A stretch of 64,000 bases of DNA from Prostheceraeus crozeri (Eukaryota; Platyhelminthes; Polycladida; Euryleptidae): the NCBI GenBank assembly GCA_907163375.1, contig CAJQUW010011313.1, forward strand, positions 134,501-198,500, given 5' to 3'. Below, one piece after another: positions 21,946-34,030 of the stretch; within the stretch, counting starts at the first letter, position 1, and the number at the start of each line of letters is the position of its first letter. Made by a program: the position numbers and the translations under genes. A model generated the notes under the pieces. That model saw nothing but the letters and a program-made list of their open reading frames with translations, did not search any database and was not told where the DNA came from.

Positions 21946-22685
21946 AAGAATTCAACAAGAATGTGGGGGATGGGAAGAATAGAAGCACCAATATTCTCTC
22001 TAAAATCGAAGAACTATCAAGAATTGTAATTTAGAGAGTATCTGTGGATTCTGTGCACAATGGCTGAAGAATGAAACGTGGTGACGATAGCCACTACATT
22101 TTGCAGAAGCGTAGCAGACTCACTGCAATTCCGTCCGTTTTCCTTAAACTGGAGCGACTTGATTGAGGACTGCAGAAGTAGCAAAACTGTTTCGGTGGTA
22201 TTGAAATCCCCATGATAACATGACGGTTTTTTCTCTTCTCAGTGTCACTGTTAAAGTTACTCAAGATTGACCGAGCAGCTGGTGCTAATCGATGTTAATG
22301 CATGCAGGACCACAATAGAATTGTCACATTGTACACCGTACTTCGAGATTTCATCCTGCTATCGTTCCCGTAATCCCGTTTTAACAATTGGTATCTCGAC
22401 GCTGAATCCAACTGTGAAGTCTGTATATAGAATAGAAATGAAATTCAGGAATAAGTTCCGAATCATCATTGTGTTAGGTCTCTCTCTCTCTCTCTCTCGA
22501 CGTCGCATGAATAACAAACTATCACTCAATTTCATTTTGTTTTCGTTCTAGACAAAGCATGTCGGTCAGCATTCAGTTTCATGTAAGTAGTTAAACAACT
22601 CCGAACGGCGGATCGATTGACGATGCTAAAATTGGGAGGATATGATGTTTGCGAGAACGTCGTAATTAAATCTCGAAGATGATGT
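21946..22685. other. Spacer between the two Penelope-like elements
   Basis: No coding motif is recognised. A (TC)n run of about 20 bp lies at 22479-22498. The open frame at 22267-22551 ends in that repeat and has no supporting feature. Confidence 0.4.
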
Positions 22686-22692
22686 TATCAAA

Positions 22693-22754
22693 CGTTTATT
22701 CTACCGGTTTCGGATAAGAGTGGAACAGCCGCTCTTATCCTTCATCAGGAATAG
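22693..22754 (-). ncRNA. Type I hammerhead-ribozyme-like motif at the 3' end of Penelope copy B
   Basis: On minus the sequence reads CTATTC-CTGATGA, then a 9-bp stem GGATAAGAG/CTCTTATCC, then GAAA, then CCGGTA followed by GAATAAACG. CTGATGA and GAAA are the two invariant core strands. TATTC pairs with GAATA to form stem I, and ACCGGT is a palindromic stem III of the minimal kind expected to work as a dimer. The predicted cut follows the A at 22702. Hammerheads are known at the ends of Penelope-like elements. One extra A lies between the core and stem II, which departs from the consensus and could weaken activity. Confidence 0.62.
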
Positions 22755-22988
22755 AAAGACATACAAAAATGTATAAAATTGAAATGGTACAAGCATTAAA
22801 AAACTTTGCATGCATAGAATCATAGACACAGAAGAGATAGAATAACACATAGATTCTGTAAGTCAATTACCAGACATAGTGGTCGCAGAAAAAGGAGATT
22901 TAGGGTCAAATATAGGTGACCACTGTCAAGCGTGCTGAATATTTAAGCCAAAAGGATAGTCGGTCATCAATTGACTTATAGATTTCAT

Positions 22989-24615
22989 TTATTTTCTTTT
23001 TCGTTCATTTTCATTTCCTTCCATTCTATTCAATATGGAGAATTTCACGTTTGGTTCTTGATGACCATGTTCTAAACAATGAAATGAAACTACTTTATTG
23101 TCATCATTATGTCTGATGTCAAAGCGATGTCCAGTTATTCTCTCCCTAAGAGACCTACCTGTTTCCCGTTTCATCAGAACAAATACGTCGAATCCGTAAA
23201 GCCTGAGAGTAAGCGATGGGGATTTTATGAGTTATTGGATGACAAGAGTCAAAATGAAGAAACTGTCTGGTATCTGTCGATTTGATGCACAAGTCCGTTT
23301 GTAAACTTGAGCCATTTTTGATTACCTTTGTATCTAAGAAGTGAACGCAATTATCGCTTTTCTCAAATGTGAATTTTATGGTTGGAAAATAATTGTTCTC
23401 ATAATTTTCAAAGTCTTCTAAAGTTTCCCATCCATGTGTCCATATCATGAAAATATCATCTATATAGCGCCACCATACAAAAGGTTTTAATCGTGTATTT
23501 GACTACAATTTGCGTTCAACCCAATCCATAAAAAGAATAGCATAATTAGGCGCCATTTTGGTACCCATGGCAGTTCCTTGTACCTGGGTATAAAGACTTA
23601 TAAAATTGAAAAGTATTCATTGTAAGAACCAATTTTGCCAGCTTCACTAAAGTATCAGAGCTGGGATATGAATTCCCTCTCGTATTTAATGCTTCACGCA
23701 TTGCTCTTAGTCCATCAATATGAGGAGTGTTCGTATATAGAGAATTGACATCGGCCGTCACAAGGATGAAATCAGATGGAAGCTCATTTTTCAGACTTTC
23801 TAACCTTGATGAAATCCGTTGTATCTCTGATGTATGAGGTTACATCCTGAGCCAAGGGTTTAATTTGTGAATCGATGTAGGCGCTTATTTTCTCTGTCAC
23901 ACTGGAGCACGAAGAAACAATTGGTCGGCCAGGACAAGGAGAAATATTCTTATGAATTTTTGGTAAAAGATAAAATATGGAAGTTCTTGGAGTCATTGGA
24001 GGTTTTATTGATTCCATAGTTTGGATTGATAGTTTACCATGCTGTACTGGCCTATCCAATTCCATTATCACTTTCTCTTTAAATATTATTGATCAACAGA
24101 TTCTCGTTTGTATATGTATGTTGTAGTATTTTGCAATTGACGATATGCCTTGTTGCAATAATCGTCTTTTTTCCAAATGACTATCGCGCGTCCTTTGTCA
24201 GCAGATTTTATAACGATGTCCGGATTGCCTCAAAATCTTGCAAAATCTTGAATTCTTCATAATTTAGATTACTCGTAGTTCTTGTGACCTTTATAGTTTG
24301 AATATCGTTCTTGATTGATTCAACAAATGCCCTCGTTGCATGAGTTTGATTATGATTCAATAATGAGCTGCAGAATGATGCCGTGCTTGTAAGTAAATCA
24401 TAACGACTAAACTCTTTAGGTTTGATGGCAAAGCCAAGTCCCTTGTTCAACACAAGTTTTTCTTCTCTTGTCAGTTCATTTGATGTCAGAGATATAACGG
24501 TTTTATTCAAATCTTCATCGCTGATCTCAGGACGAATTCTTTTCGGAGGAGGTTTACCGCGCACAAAACGTCGGTTACGAGGTCTCATAATACTTTCAAA
24601 GGTAAAGGTAATCAT
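22989..24615 (-). pseudogene. Penelope-like reverse transcriptase / GIY-YIG endonuclease, frameshifted
   Basis: The protein would copy the element RNA and nick the target. The N-terminal part runs from 24615 with NKTVISLTSNELTREEKLVL and GLGFAIKPKEF. After a frame change come IKSADKGRAIVIWKKDDY (24205-24130), then YLLPKIHKNISPCPGRPIVS (24030-23920), the Penelope hallmark LPKIHK. ILVTADVNSLYTNTPH at about 23760 holds the first catalytic Asp. The box WWRYIDDIFMIW near 23470 holds the other two. The thumb (CVHFLDTKV) and CHPITHKIP lead to RRICSDETGNR, where the frame breaks again. The endonuclease part then reads ETGRSLRERITGHRFDIRH and SFHCLEHGHQEPN. At least four frame changes inactivate it, yet the catalytic residues remain, so it is fairly young. 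Confidence 0.85.
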
Positions 24616-24700
24616 TGATGAACATGCGTTTGACGTCGAAATAATGACAGTTTGTTAAATTACAAAGTTTGTTTACTTTAACTGAAATCAAATTTCATTC

Positions 24701-27669
24701 AGTTTTCACTACACTTAACTACACATTCAGGTTACACTACACTTAATGTACATGAAGATTGGTTTGTTCGCTCCCATTCCACAGACGATTCTATAAATCT
24801 ATGCAGCGCAGTGTTCATCTTTTTGTCCAGATATCCTTTCATGCATTAACGATATTATATAAGAACATAGGACAATGACCACCCCTGGTGACGCCTAACC
24901 AAGAAGGTCCGAGGTTTTGCTAAGTATGCCGGATAAAATATCAATACAACACTCTTGAATAAGTTGGGATATCCTGTGAATACATGTAGTAATGAAATAT
25001 CTCATTGCACTAATATCTATTGATGAAGCGTCTTCACAACAAACTTTCAGCGCATTATCTATTCAGATTAGATTAAATAGAAAATTTCAATTGTAGAATA
25101 TTGTATCTACTATAGTTATGAATAGTCAGTTTTAAGTTATAAGATGCAGTGCGGACTTATTTATGTACAGCTTCTGTGGTTATTGAAGGTATCACTACAC
25201 CGTAAAACCTGTAATAGACCGCCACCCGCGATAGATCGCCACCTGCAATAGACAGTCACTGCCTTCACTTTGGCGGTATAAGTAGTGAGTACCAAGATAT
25301 TTGTTTGTGTAAGGCCTGTCCGATAGTTGATGTGTTACTTGCACTTCTTCAGGTGTTTTTAACTTCTTCATTATTAACAATTGCTTTAATGATAAAGTGC
25401 TTTGAAAATCAATCACGATTCGTGCTGTTGGTCATCTTATTTTCTTTATAGTTAGTAATATTGCGTGTATGCATATTATGGTAGATAGATGCAGCACAAT
25501 ACTATCTTGTTAAGCGTTTATCCTTTACTTCTAGTACACCGGTGAATTAGACCCAAATGTTTATTGTCATTAATAGATATAAATCACTTTATTGAATATT
25601 GATATCACTTAATGCTCGTATGTGTGTAGTATCATAATAAGTTTCAATTGTAAGATCATATGTCATGCTAATAAACCGAAATGTAAATATTTTCATAACA
25701 TATCGGGTATTTAGTTAGTAAAGCATTTAGTTATTTGAGAGTCTTGTAGATGGAAGTGCACGTTGATGCAAGTTTTATTGAAGCGGTTTTTTCCAGTCGC
25801 GGAGATGTTGAAAAATAGACCGCAAACCGAAAGGGAGTGTCGAAAAATAGACCACTATAGCCTCATTCTATTACAGATTTTCCGGTATTTTGAATTTCCT
25901 GTATTTTATATACTTAGTTTTGTAGATACTACTTACACCGTCAATTTGTAGCAGCACATAAAGTTTTCAAATATTGATGAGGGAGACAAATATACTTTAT
26001 AATGCTGTTATTGTCCGCAATGTGATGTTCGGATGAAAATGAAGAAAAGTTGATGAAGATAGTTAATTAATGAAGCAAGAGCGTGTTAATTTATACTTTT
26101 GAAAGTTTCGTGGTGGCAGATAAGCCCCAAACGTTACTATAGAAGTCGAGGGCTTTAGCCCGATTTTCCATTTCATGACTTTTTTCTTCAAACCAATTAA
26201 TTTTCCATTTCAATGAATTTTTAAGTATTTCTATTATGCGCTTTTCGATACAATGAAAAACTTTCCTACAGAATTTTAGATGATCTACATGATCATGATG
26301 TATGTGCTATTCAGGTGTCTGATAATTTCGGTCTTTTTTTGAGGAAAATGGGTCTTATTGTGGGAGCTTAAGCTGGACATGCGCACTTCGCTATTTAGGG
26401 AAGTTTGCTAAGGAAGTAACTGACCTGATTGCAACTTTTTTGATAACATGCATTGGAGTGATTGCCAGGAAAAGATATTCAATCTATTTCATGCAATCAC
26501 TGTGATAATTGTCTTGAAAATATTTGTTCTCTTGCGAAATTGTATTGAATTTTTAGCTTGCAATACAGAAAAAGTCAAAGAAAATTATTGCTATTGTGGT
26601 GGTTCCCAGAGAAAGGTCACCGATGAAGATCATATCTGTACGCGTCGAAGACTTGACCTGTGCAATTGCTCAGTAACGACTAATGCTGTAGACATTAATT
26701 CTCTCTACAGTATTAGTAATAGCTAGAAGAAATGTGCTGCCAAGTTTTGTGCTGTCTGGGGTTTAGTCCATGTCGTCAGTTGGTAGATTATTGTTCTTAT
26801 GGACAATGATTGGTAAAGAGACTTATCACGTCATATATGTAATGCAATCACGCAATGTACTAACCATTCTCCAGGCTACATAGAGATAGTTGAATAAACG
26901 GAGATAGTTTAGATCTGCAGTTGTACATGGATGTACATGTATATAGTAGTTGTGTATGGTTGCAGTTAAGTTGTATTAGTCCATCTGTAAAATGATATTT
27001 TAGACTTTGAGACAGGAAGAGATTTTACCTCTACGCATATGAATGAACCTTTCTCAGTAGAGTTAGGAGCGTGTAAGCCAATTAATGATCAAGGATCGAC
27101 TTTCGCTCTCAGATCAGGAAATTTGAGCTCCTGATAACCTACATTGAATTAACTATAGGTTATACGTTGACTTGATAGTGCATCTGCGTAGTGCGTACAT
27201 TTTTTGTCGCTGATTCAAGTGAGGAGAGTTGACCATGTGCTTACCTGCAATGAGAGATACAGCAAGCATCTGAATTTCTTGAAAGCTTTTTGATTTTTCA
27301 GAATAACTGCATGCATTGACACCATTCATTAGTTTAACCTCAGTAATATGTAAAGCTTTAGAAATAAATTACAATGCTCATTTAACAATAAATCAACACG
27401 CATATCAAGCTGACCCTAGGATTGAGAGCATTTGTTTAACAAAGCATTGTAAAGTCTGGAATTTCAATTGAAGATGCAAAATATTCTCTCAAAAAATTTA
27501 GTCTCGAAGGAAATTCGAGTTTCTTTCAACCGTCATTGAATTAGCTTTAGATTGCATCTTGATAATGGATCTAGGTGCATCTTTTGTTACTAATTCAAAC
27601 CCTCTTTTCGAAGTTTTGATGTATTTATTGATCACCATTTCGTCAAATGCACCAACATGTGATTATATC
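24701..27669. other. Unassigned intergenic sequence
   Basis: No gene is recognised. A short cluster of AATAGACCGCCA-like words lies at 25210-25255, with AATAGACCGC again at 25815, but I could not define an element around it. The open frames at 25195-25416 (-) and 26448-26726 (+) show no motif. Confidence 0.4.
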
Positions 27670-28447
27670 CAAAGATCGGCAATGATAAAGTGATATCATT
27701 TCATTCCGAGGGGAAATGATATCATTTTATTTTTGAAAAATGATACAAAATGATATCATCAAAAATTTTTGTTCCATTATATTTTCTGATCATAGATTCT
27801 TCGCGCTTTGTATTGAAGCAAATTTAGTCTCTTTCGTTTGTTCTACCCATGTCCTTCCCCACTGGTTGATTCATGTAGCGAAAAGCAACATGCTATTGTC
27901 TGTCAGTCTGTCTATCACACTGACTGTCTAACAATGCAGGACTGCAAGTACGCGAATTATTGTGGATAAATTATTAATATGTAAGCGAGTTACTTCAGAC
28001 TTCCAGTATAGGCCTATGATTGAACATTGAACTCATTAATAATTGTCCTGATGTTTTTGAAGTCTTGAATACTTTGAGACACACTGTTGGCCTAACCAAC
28101 TGCATATTGTAGGCATATTTTGTAATTCGAGTGTATAAAGCTTATATCAAAACTTGAGGTGTCTAATGTATAGGCCACAGGCCCTACCTAAGTTTTGATA
28201 TACAAAGAGCTTTGTAAGACTAAACTGCTTCTTCGATCTTCCATTATTTGGAATAAATGGCTGCATGCATTCTAATTTCAATTTCATTGCTAAGAGCAGT
28301 AAAAGCATGGTAGCAGTGTGAATCGAAAATTCGTGTAACTAGATGTATTTACGGTGTAGGCCTACGTATATTTCACTAAAAAGTGGTATATCTTCATTAT
28401 AAAAAACAAATCATTTTATTTAAAAATGACATCATTGCCGATCGGTG
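27670..28447. mobile_element. Non-autonomous DNA element with CAA-GATCGGCAATGAT ends, copy 1
   Basis: The left end CAAAGATCGGCAATGAT is mirrored by the right end (GATCGGCAATGAT in complement). Inside each end are AT-rich words of the type AAAATGATATCATTTTA. The right half matches the left half of the copy at 53667-55280 in inverted orientation, including a TAGATGTATTTACGGTG region, the run through GGTAGCAGTGTGAATCG and a TAGGCCACAGGCC segment. No transposase is encoded. Target duplications are no longer visible. Confidence 0.7.
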
Positions 28448-31160
28448 GTTCCTTGGTTTACTTGAAATAAAAAATTCATGTTGCTTAAACATAAGAGAAA
28501 ATTTTGGAATCAGTCCAAATTGATGCTTCGATGAGAACATAATGACGATAATTTTAATGGACAACATTTATAGAAACGTATATCGAACTATTAATAATAT
28601 GCCATGATGCATAGGATATGCAGATAGTTGCATTGATCTTATCGGAATTAGCAAGTCAGTGACATTCTCTATCCTAAATTCTAGATGCTGAATAACAATG
28701 GATCAGGTTTTTGAATATTCCAAAAAAGATGATTGCCAGCAGCACACGATGAGTCTTCTCGGTTTTTTTGGCTTCGGTTGCAACAAGTATACATAACATT
28801 CTTTTACTAAAAAAGCACGGAAGAATATTTTTATATAGTGCACCTTCAAAAATCGATTTGATTAAAAAGGAATAAAAACGTATCAGAGATTGTCGCAGTT
28901 CGAGCAATGATCGAATTTTGCATGAAGATCAATGTGACAAAGTTTGTTATGTGACAAGCAAATGCAATTTTTTTCAAGATTACTAATACTTACTCTTTGT
29001 CAGTGGTAAGCAAGTGTAGTCCTACTTCAGTAATGCAATGTTATAGAAATTATATGAGGAAAAATCCATTTTAGTTATTTATTATCAAGCTCTCAGTGAC
29101 TCGACGTGTGAGATTCTGCTATTAAGTAAGAACATGAGAAAGATTTTATTTTCAAGCCATCGTTGAATCACATGAGAGACGATGTTCTGAAGTCATGCTT
29201 CTTCATACTCAGCTGTAGGTTGCTATGATCTCTGCAGGTTGAATTTCCGGTCGCAGATCGAGGAAATGTCTCATGCTTGATTTCGCAGTCACATAAAACG
29301 TTTTCAGATTTTACGATCGAATCAAACTTGTGAAATGCTGAGAATTTAGTATTTCATTACGGTAAGTACAACATCTGATACACCGACAGAGAGTTTCAAA
29401 GTTGCCGACATGTTCGACGCATTTTCCCTATAATTAATGTTGAGGCAATATTACTAAGGCACATTCAAGTTAAATGTATTCTTCTTAAATGAGTGTACAG
29501 TTTCCGCACTGAGGCTAAATTGAAGTGCCAAATCTTTAGTTAATCACTTTATTATTTTAGTAATTATGCATGCCTTGAAAACGGATTTTTGCCGGCGAAA
29601 ACTGGTCTTTGTCTATTTTTGGAATAAACGGTATATTTCTTCCTGAACTGATCGACTAAGAGGTCGGGTCTGATTCTGATGAGACTTTAAATGGTCTTCA
29701 GATTACAACTCCAGGCTTGAGACCAATTTTTCTTCCATATATATTGTACTATTGGATATCATCTTGTTTCACGGCCACCAGATGATGTTATTTAGTTTAT
29801 GGTTTCTTTCCAAGATTCTATTTCAACACCTTCTGGCCACGTGATGGAAGAAATAAATTCTCCCGAATTTCATCAATCTATCTCAATCATCATCAAATCT
29901 AATCATCATCATAATGTTACATTGTTTTAAGTCATTCCGTCTTCTATCAATAGGTGTGTAACTAAAGCTCCTGTGAATGAAATTTCTAAAATTATCGTTC
30001 TCAATGATTCCTTTGTATGCATTTTAATGTTAAAAGGATAAACACGCCTTTCATAGAAAAGCAAGCTGAAGATAAATGCTTCTGGGAAGTTAAACTGAAT
30101 TCGTCATAAATATGTCAATAAGGTGGGAAGTAAAATCGACTCATTAGAAGTTTTCAATAGAAGTAGGCAGTTCACATTTTCTCTCAACTCTAATTTAATA
30201 TTCATTATCAGTGCTGGGTGCGATTAGGATTTTTTAATAATCAATCGGTTATGTATTTCATAATCGCACGATTATTTCGTCGGAGCTATTATGCAAGAGC
30301 AATGAATTGCTTGCAGTGAACAGGGATGACTTCAATTAAGTAAAAGTTTCATTATAAATGATTCATTTGATAATTTGTTTAAGTAGCAATTTAGGAATTA
30401 AGGTTGTGCGCTAGTCTCACCAGTGCACCGTGCATGATAACCATTGGCCGATTGGTAATCATTAGTACAGATTGTCCTGCGCATTAGTAGTGTTACTGTA
30501 TTCTAGAATTAAATGCAAATTATATAAAGTACTAGGAAAATTCTAGTAGTGCTAAAGAATTAGAAACCGATGATTTTGCGGCATTGAGAAATGTGAGTAT
30601 TCCGATTCCGAGCTGAATTGGGATTATTAGTGAATTGCGATCGAGATCCTATGGAGTTAAATTTATGAAACAACAAGTTATTAGTATGAATCTGAGTTAA
30701 CAGATAATGATAAAAATGTGACTAGAATAATAGTATGCCGCAAACTGTCATTGATTATTTTATTGACCGGCAATCAAAAGGAAATCGATTGCAATCTGAA
30801 TGAAATCCAAATTTTTTATGTAATATTTAATAGCTGCAAATCGAATGCTCTATGCAATTAATTGAAATTAATTAATTGATCTCGATTAATTTTGACAGGG
30901 ATCGGGATGGAGTGCAAGTACTCCGCACAGTCACTGTTGGAGACATACTTGCATAGGTATCTTTTGGTGTTGCATTATGTCTTGTTATATATTAGTCTTT
31001 TAGCCAAAACTTGAAATGATTCTCATCTTTCTTATCCCGTCATAGTTCTAGCGCTCTTCAAAAAAAATTACAACAGAAATTGTAAAGATATGCAGCCATT
31101 AAGAAAAAGAATGACGAAACTTTCAACACCTGGAGGACATTAGAATATGCATTCATCGTT
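28448..31160. other. Unassigned intergenic sequence
   Basis: AT-rich, no coding feature supported. The frame at 28674-28907 (-) has no motif. CAGTGCTGGGTGCGATTAGG near 30212 resembles a hAT terminus but has no partner. Confidence 0.4.
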
Positions 31161-31161
31161 T

Positions 31162-31267
<106 letters not shown>

Positions 31268-31688
31268 GCCTTGATATTTATTAAGTTTCATTTTCATGAC
31301 TTAGAAATTAATAGAGATTAGCTAGTAGCACAGAATTCGAAAGTGTTCTTAGATTAGAATTAATGATATTGTTAATCGTCTTCTTGCATTATTACAGTTA
31401 ATGGACAAATCAACTGTGGCTAAGATATAATAAAACATTGATTGATTTTACTTATTCGTAGGCAATTGAAATAATGCAGCAAAATATGAAATGGCTCAAA
31501 ATTCGCACATTTAGGTGCACCGCACACGGCTCTAGTAGTAATCATTTCTACGTCATAGCTGCAAATGTTTTGAACATCCAATCCATTCTTTCATTTTATG
31601 GACGTCATCTGCAAAATCAGCTCTATGATTAATTCATAGGATAAAGAATAACCATGAATTTCTCTTAAAGGCTTATTATGATGTTGGA

Positions 31689-32472
31689 TTAGTTGTAACA
31701 GGGTGACTGCACATACCCGAATTTCAGGTATATACCCGAATAAACCCGAATTTTGAAAAAAAAATCGGTAAACACACCCGAATTCTGAAATTTCATGTTT
31801 CACTTATCTTGTATCGCATCGTTTTTATTTTTCAAAATAGTTTACTTTGTTTTTTACAACTTGTGATTTTTAGAAAATTATGATGATTTTCATGGTTTGA
31901 GAAAATATGTTTCTCATGAAATCTTCGTTATTAGTCTATTTCTGTTCTTCGCACAGAAAAAAGAAAGAAGGATGACGTGGAAGAAGCAAGAAAAATATGA
32001 CGGGTGCAATTGTTGGAAACACGTCAAGAAGAGGCAAAAGCAATAGTCACCTTAAAAGCTGCAAAAAAAGAAGAGACATCGAGAAAAATTTGTGATTTGA
32101 GACTCAGTAGGCCCTACCTGACTGTCCACTCGGTCTAATATAAATACATATCTAATATACAATTAGCTGTCAGCATTTTCTAAAAATATAAGTATTTGAA
32201 ATAATTATCAGTTTCCAGTTTCTTGACTTAATACTCTTGCAAAACGCCAATTATTTGGACACGAGTTTATACGAGATGCTAAGATACTCGTAAGTATGCA
32301 TCAGAATAATGGCAATAACGTGGAGACAAGAAGTGCATGATGATTACTCGTAATTATGTAACCTGCCATGTCTATGCTTTACTACTAACTTGTGAATTTT
32401 GTCACCAAAAATATAACCGAAATATACCCGAATTTTATTTTAGGAGCCGTGCAGCAACCCTGTTTTAACTAA
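31689..32472. mobile_element. DNA transposon remnant with 24-bp terminal inverted repeats
   Basis: The left end TTAGTTGTAACAGGGTGACT and the complement of the right end TTAGTTAAAACAGGGTTGCT agree at 20 of 24 positions and continue GCAC. Subterminally both sides carry repeated ACCCGAAT words. The core CAGGG...CCCTG resembles hAT termini, but no matching 8-bp target duplication is seen. A lysine-rich open stretch near 31960-32090 may be the last trace of its gene. Confidence 0.6.
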
Positions 32473-32826
32473 TTTACCTTGAATTTAAAAGTTGAAATTT
32501 TGAAATTTCGATTCTTAATTTCCATTTTTTATCAAAATTGAACATCTTCGATCGGTAAATTTGCTCTTTCCTTTATATTTTAAACATATATCCATATGTA
32601 TCCATGTATAATACATATTTTCTTCATTTCGTTCTTCAATGAACTTGTTGTAGTCGTAGTGTACTATCTACATAATGCTTTCAAATCGTAGCGTCTGAAT
32701 GATGATACTTATTTGAAATTTTGATCTTACATAATCGAACGATGTCAGGATGATTCAAAGTTTACAGATCTGAAAATGAATGGAAATGCTAGCAAAATCA
32801 TCAACGACAAAGCAGTATCGGCAATA

Positions 32827-34030
32827 CTATGAATATTGAATACACACGTGTAGGAGATTTTCAGTCAATTGCAATGCTTTGATGGGATTAAGCGGTTGAA
32901 CTGCCATTGTCATCTTCCGTGTGGTGCCGTCTTCCTCTTGTCCGATCCGTTTTCGATATTCTCGAAAGATGGTAGAAAGTCCAGTTCTTATTCTTCCTAG
33001 AGCTGTTCTTTTTTCTCTCATGAGCTCCACTTCATCCTTACCGCCTATCTTCCACTCGTTGTTGTGTTTGTCACTGGACTTGTAGTTCGCTTTCAATTTC
33101 CTTTCATTGGCAGACCTTGCTGTTCGGTAGTCTATGGCAGTGGCATTTTGATATAGCCTCGTTTGCTATTGTGTCAACTTCTTCATTGACATCAATGTCC
33201 ATGCGGCTTGGTATCCATTGGGTGTGTACTTCGGCTCCGTTTTCATTAATTTCATCTAGCATGTTCCAAAAGTTGTCCAAGTGTCTGATGTCCTGATCTG
33301 CAGGGCCAGTCTTCATCTTCGTGATTATGGATTTGCTGTCTGTGAAAATCACAGCTTTCTTTACATATGTGCACTTGCTAACGTTTTCCAGGGCGCTGTC
33401 TAGGGTAGCTGCATCTGCTATGAGGCTGCTACAGTACTTTATAGCCGCTTTTTTGGATAGTATGACCTTCTCCCGATTTCTTGATGCTGCATCCCGCTCC
33501 TCCATTCTCTTGCCCTTCCTTCACTGACTCGTCGGTATGACAGATCACATTCGCCTCTACGCTTAGTTCTTATTCGCTGCATATCTTATTAGCTTTTCTT
33601 TGTGCTGCTTTGCATCTTTCTTGCCAGACTCGTCTGGTAAATCTTCTCGTAGGCATACATTGGGTATTTCTTTCCAGGGTGGAATGCTTGTTCGTCTTAT
33701 GAGTAGTTCCGTCGCAAGGTCCTTTGTTCCTGCTTCTTGGGTACTTTTTTCTGCCAAAGCTCTCCAAGATCTGTCTTGCGTCCTTGGTCTGATGTTGCTT
33801 TAGACAATTTTCCCATTTTATCATCTCTTCTATACTTTTCTCTAGCATTCGCTGCCAAGATTTTGCCTCTTAATTTGATTGGTTCTAGGTTTGATTCTGC
33901 CAGCCAAGCCTCTATTGGTGTTGACCTGAGACACCCGGTGATTAGCCTTGCCCCTGTATTCTGTTGCGTTTCTTTTTGGTTGATGTTGCTGTCACTTGCA
34001 ACAATGATGATTCGAATGTAAGCCTGCCTG
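32827..34030 (-). pseudogene. LINE fragment: reverse transcriptase tail plus RNase H domain
   Basis: On minus the segment begins with the post-catalytic reverse transcriptase motif QNTGARLITGCLRSTPIEAW and LEPIKLRGKILAANAREKYR. It shifts frame and continues into an RNase H domain: KKAAIKYCSSLIADAATLDS, then VKKAVIFTDSKSIITKMKTG with the catalytic Asp in TDS, then VHTQWIPSRMDIDVNEEVD. In the last block the usual WIPSH has become WIPSR. A C-terminal LGRIRTGLSTIFREYRKRIG follows. RNase H after the reverse transcriptase is found in jockey/I-type LINEs. At least three frame breaks are present and the 5' half is missing. Confidence 0.8.

Larger units (their letters stand above)
22686..24700 (-). 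mobile_element. Penelope-like retroelement, near full length but frameshifted (copy B)
   Basis: In minus-strand order there is an N-terminal domain, a reverse transcriptase with its catalytic box, a GIY-YIG endonuclease and a hammerhead-like fold at the 3' end. This is the complete plan of an endonuclease-bearing Penelope-like element. The 5' limit near 24700 is a guess because no second terminal repeat or hammerhead was found there. Confidence 0.75.

Noticed and set aside
25195..25870. Repeated AATAGACCGCCA-like words suggesting a pogo-type MITE
   Set aside because: I could not pair termini or find a TA duplication, so no element is called.
30212..30235. CAGTGCTGGGTGCGATTAGG, a hAT-like terminus
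   Set aside because: No matching inverted end or target duplication could be found downstream.
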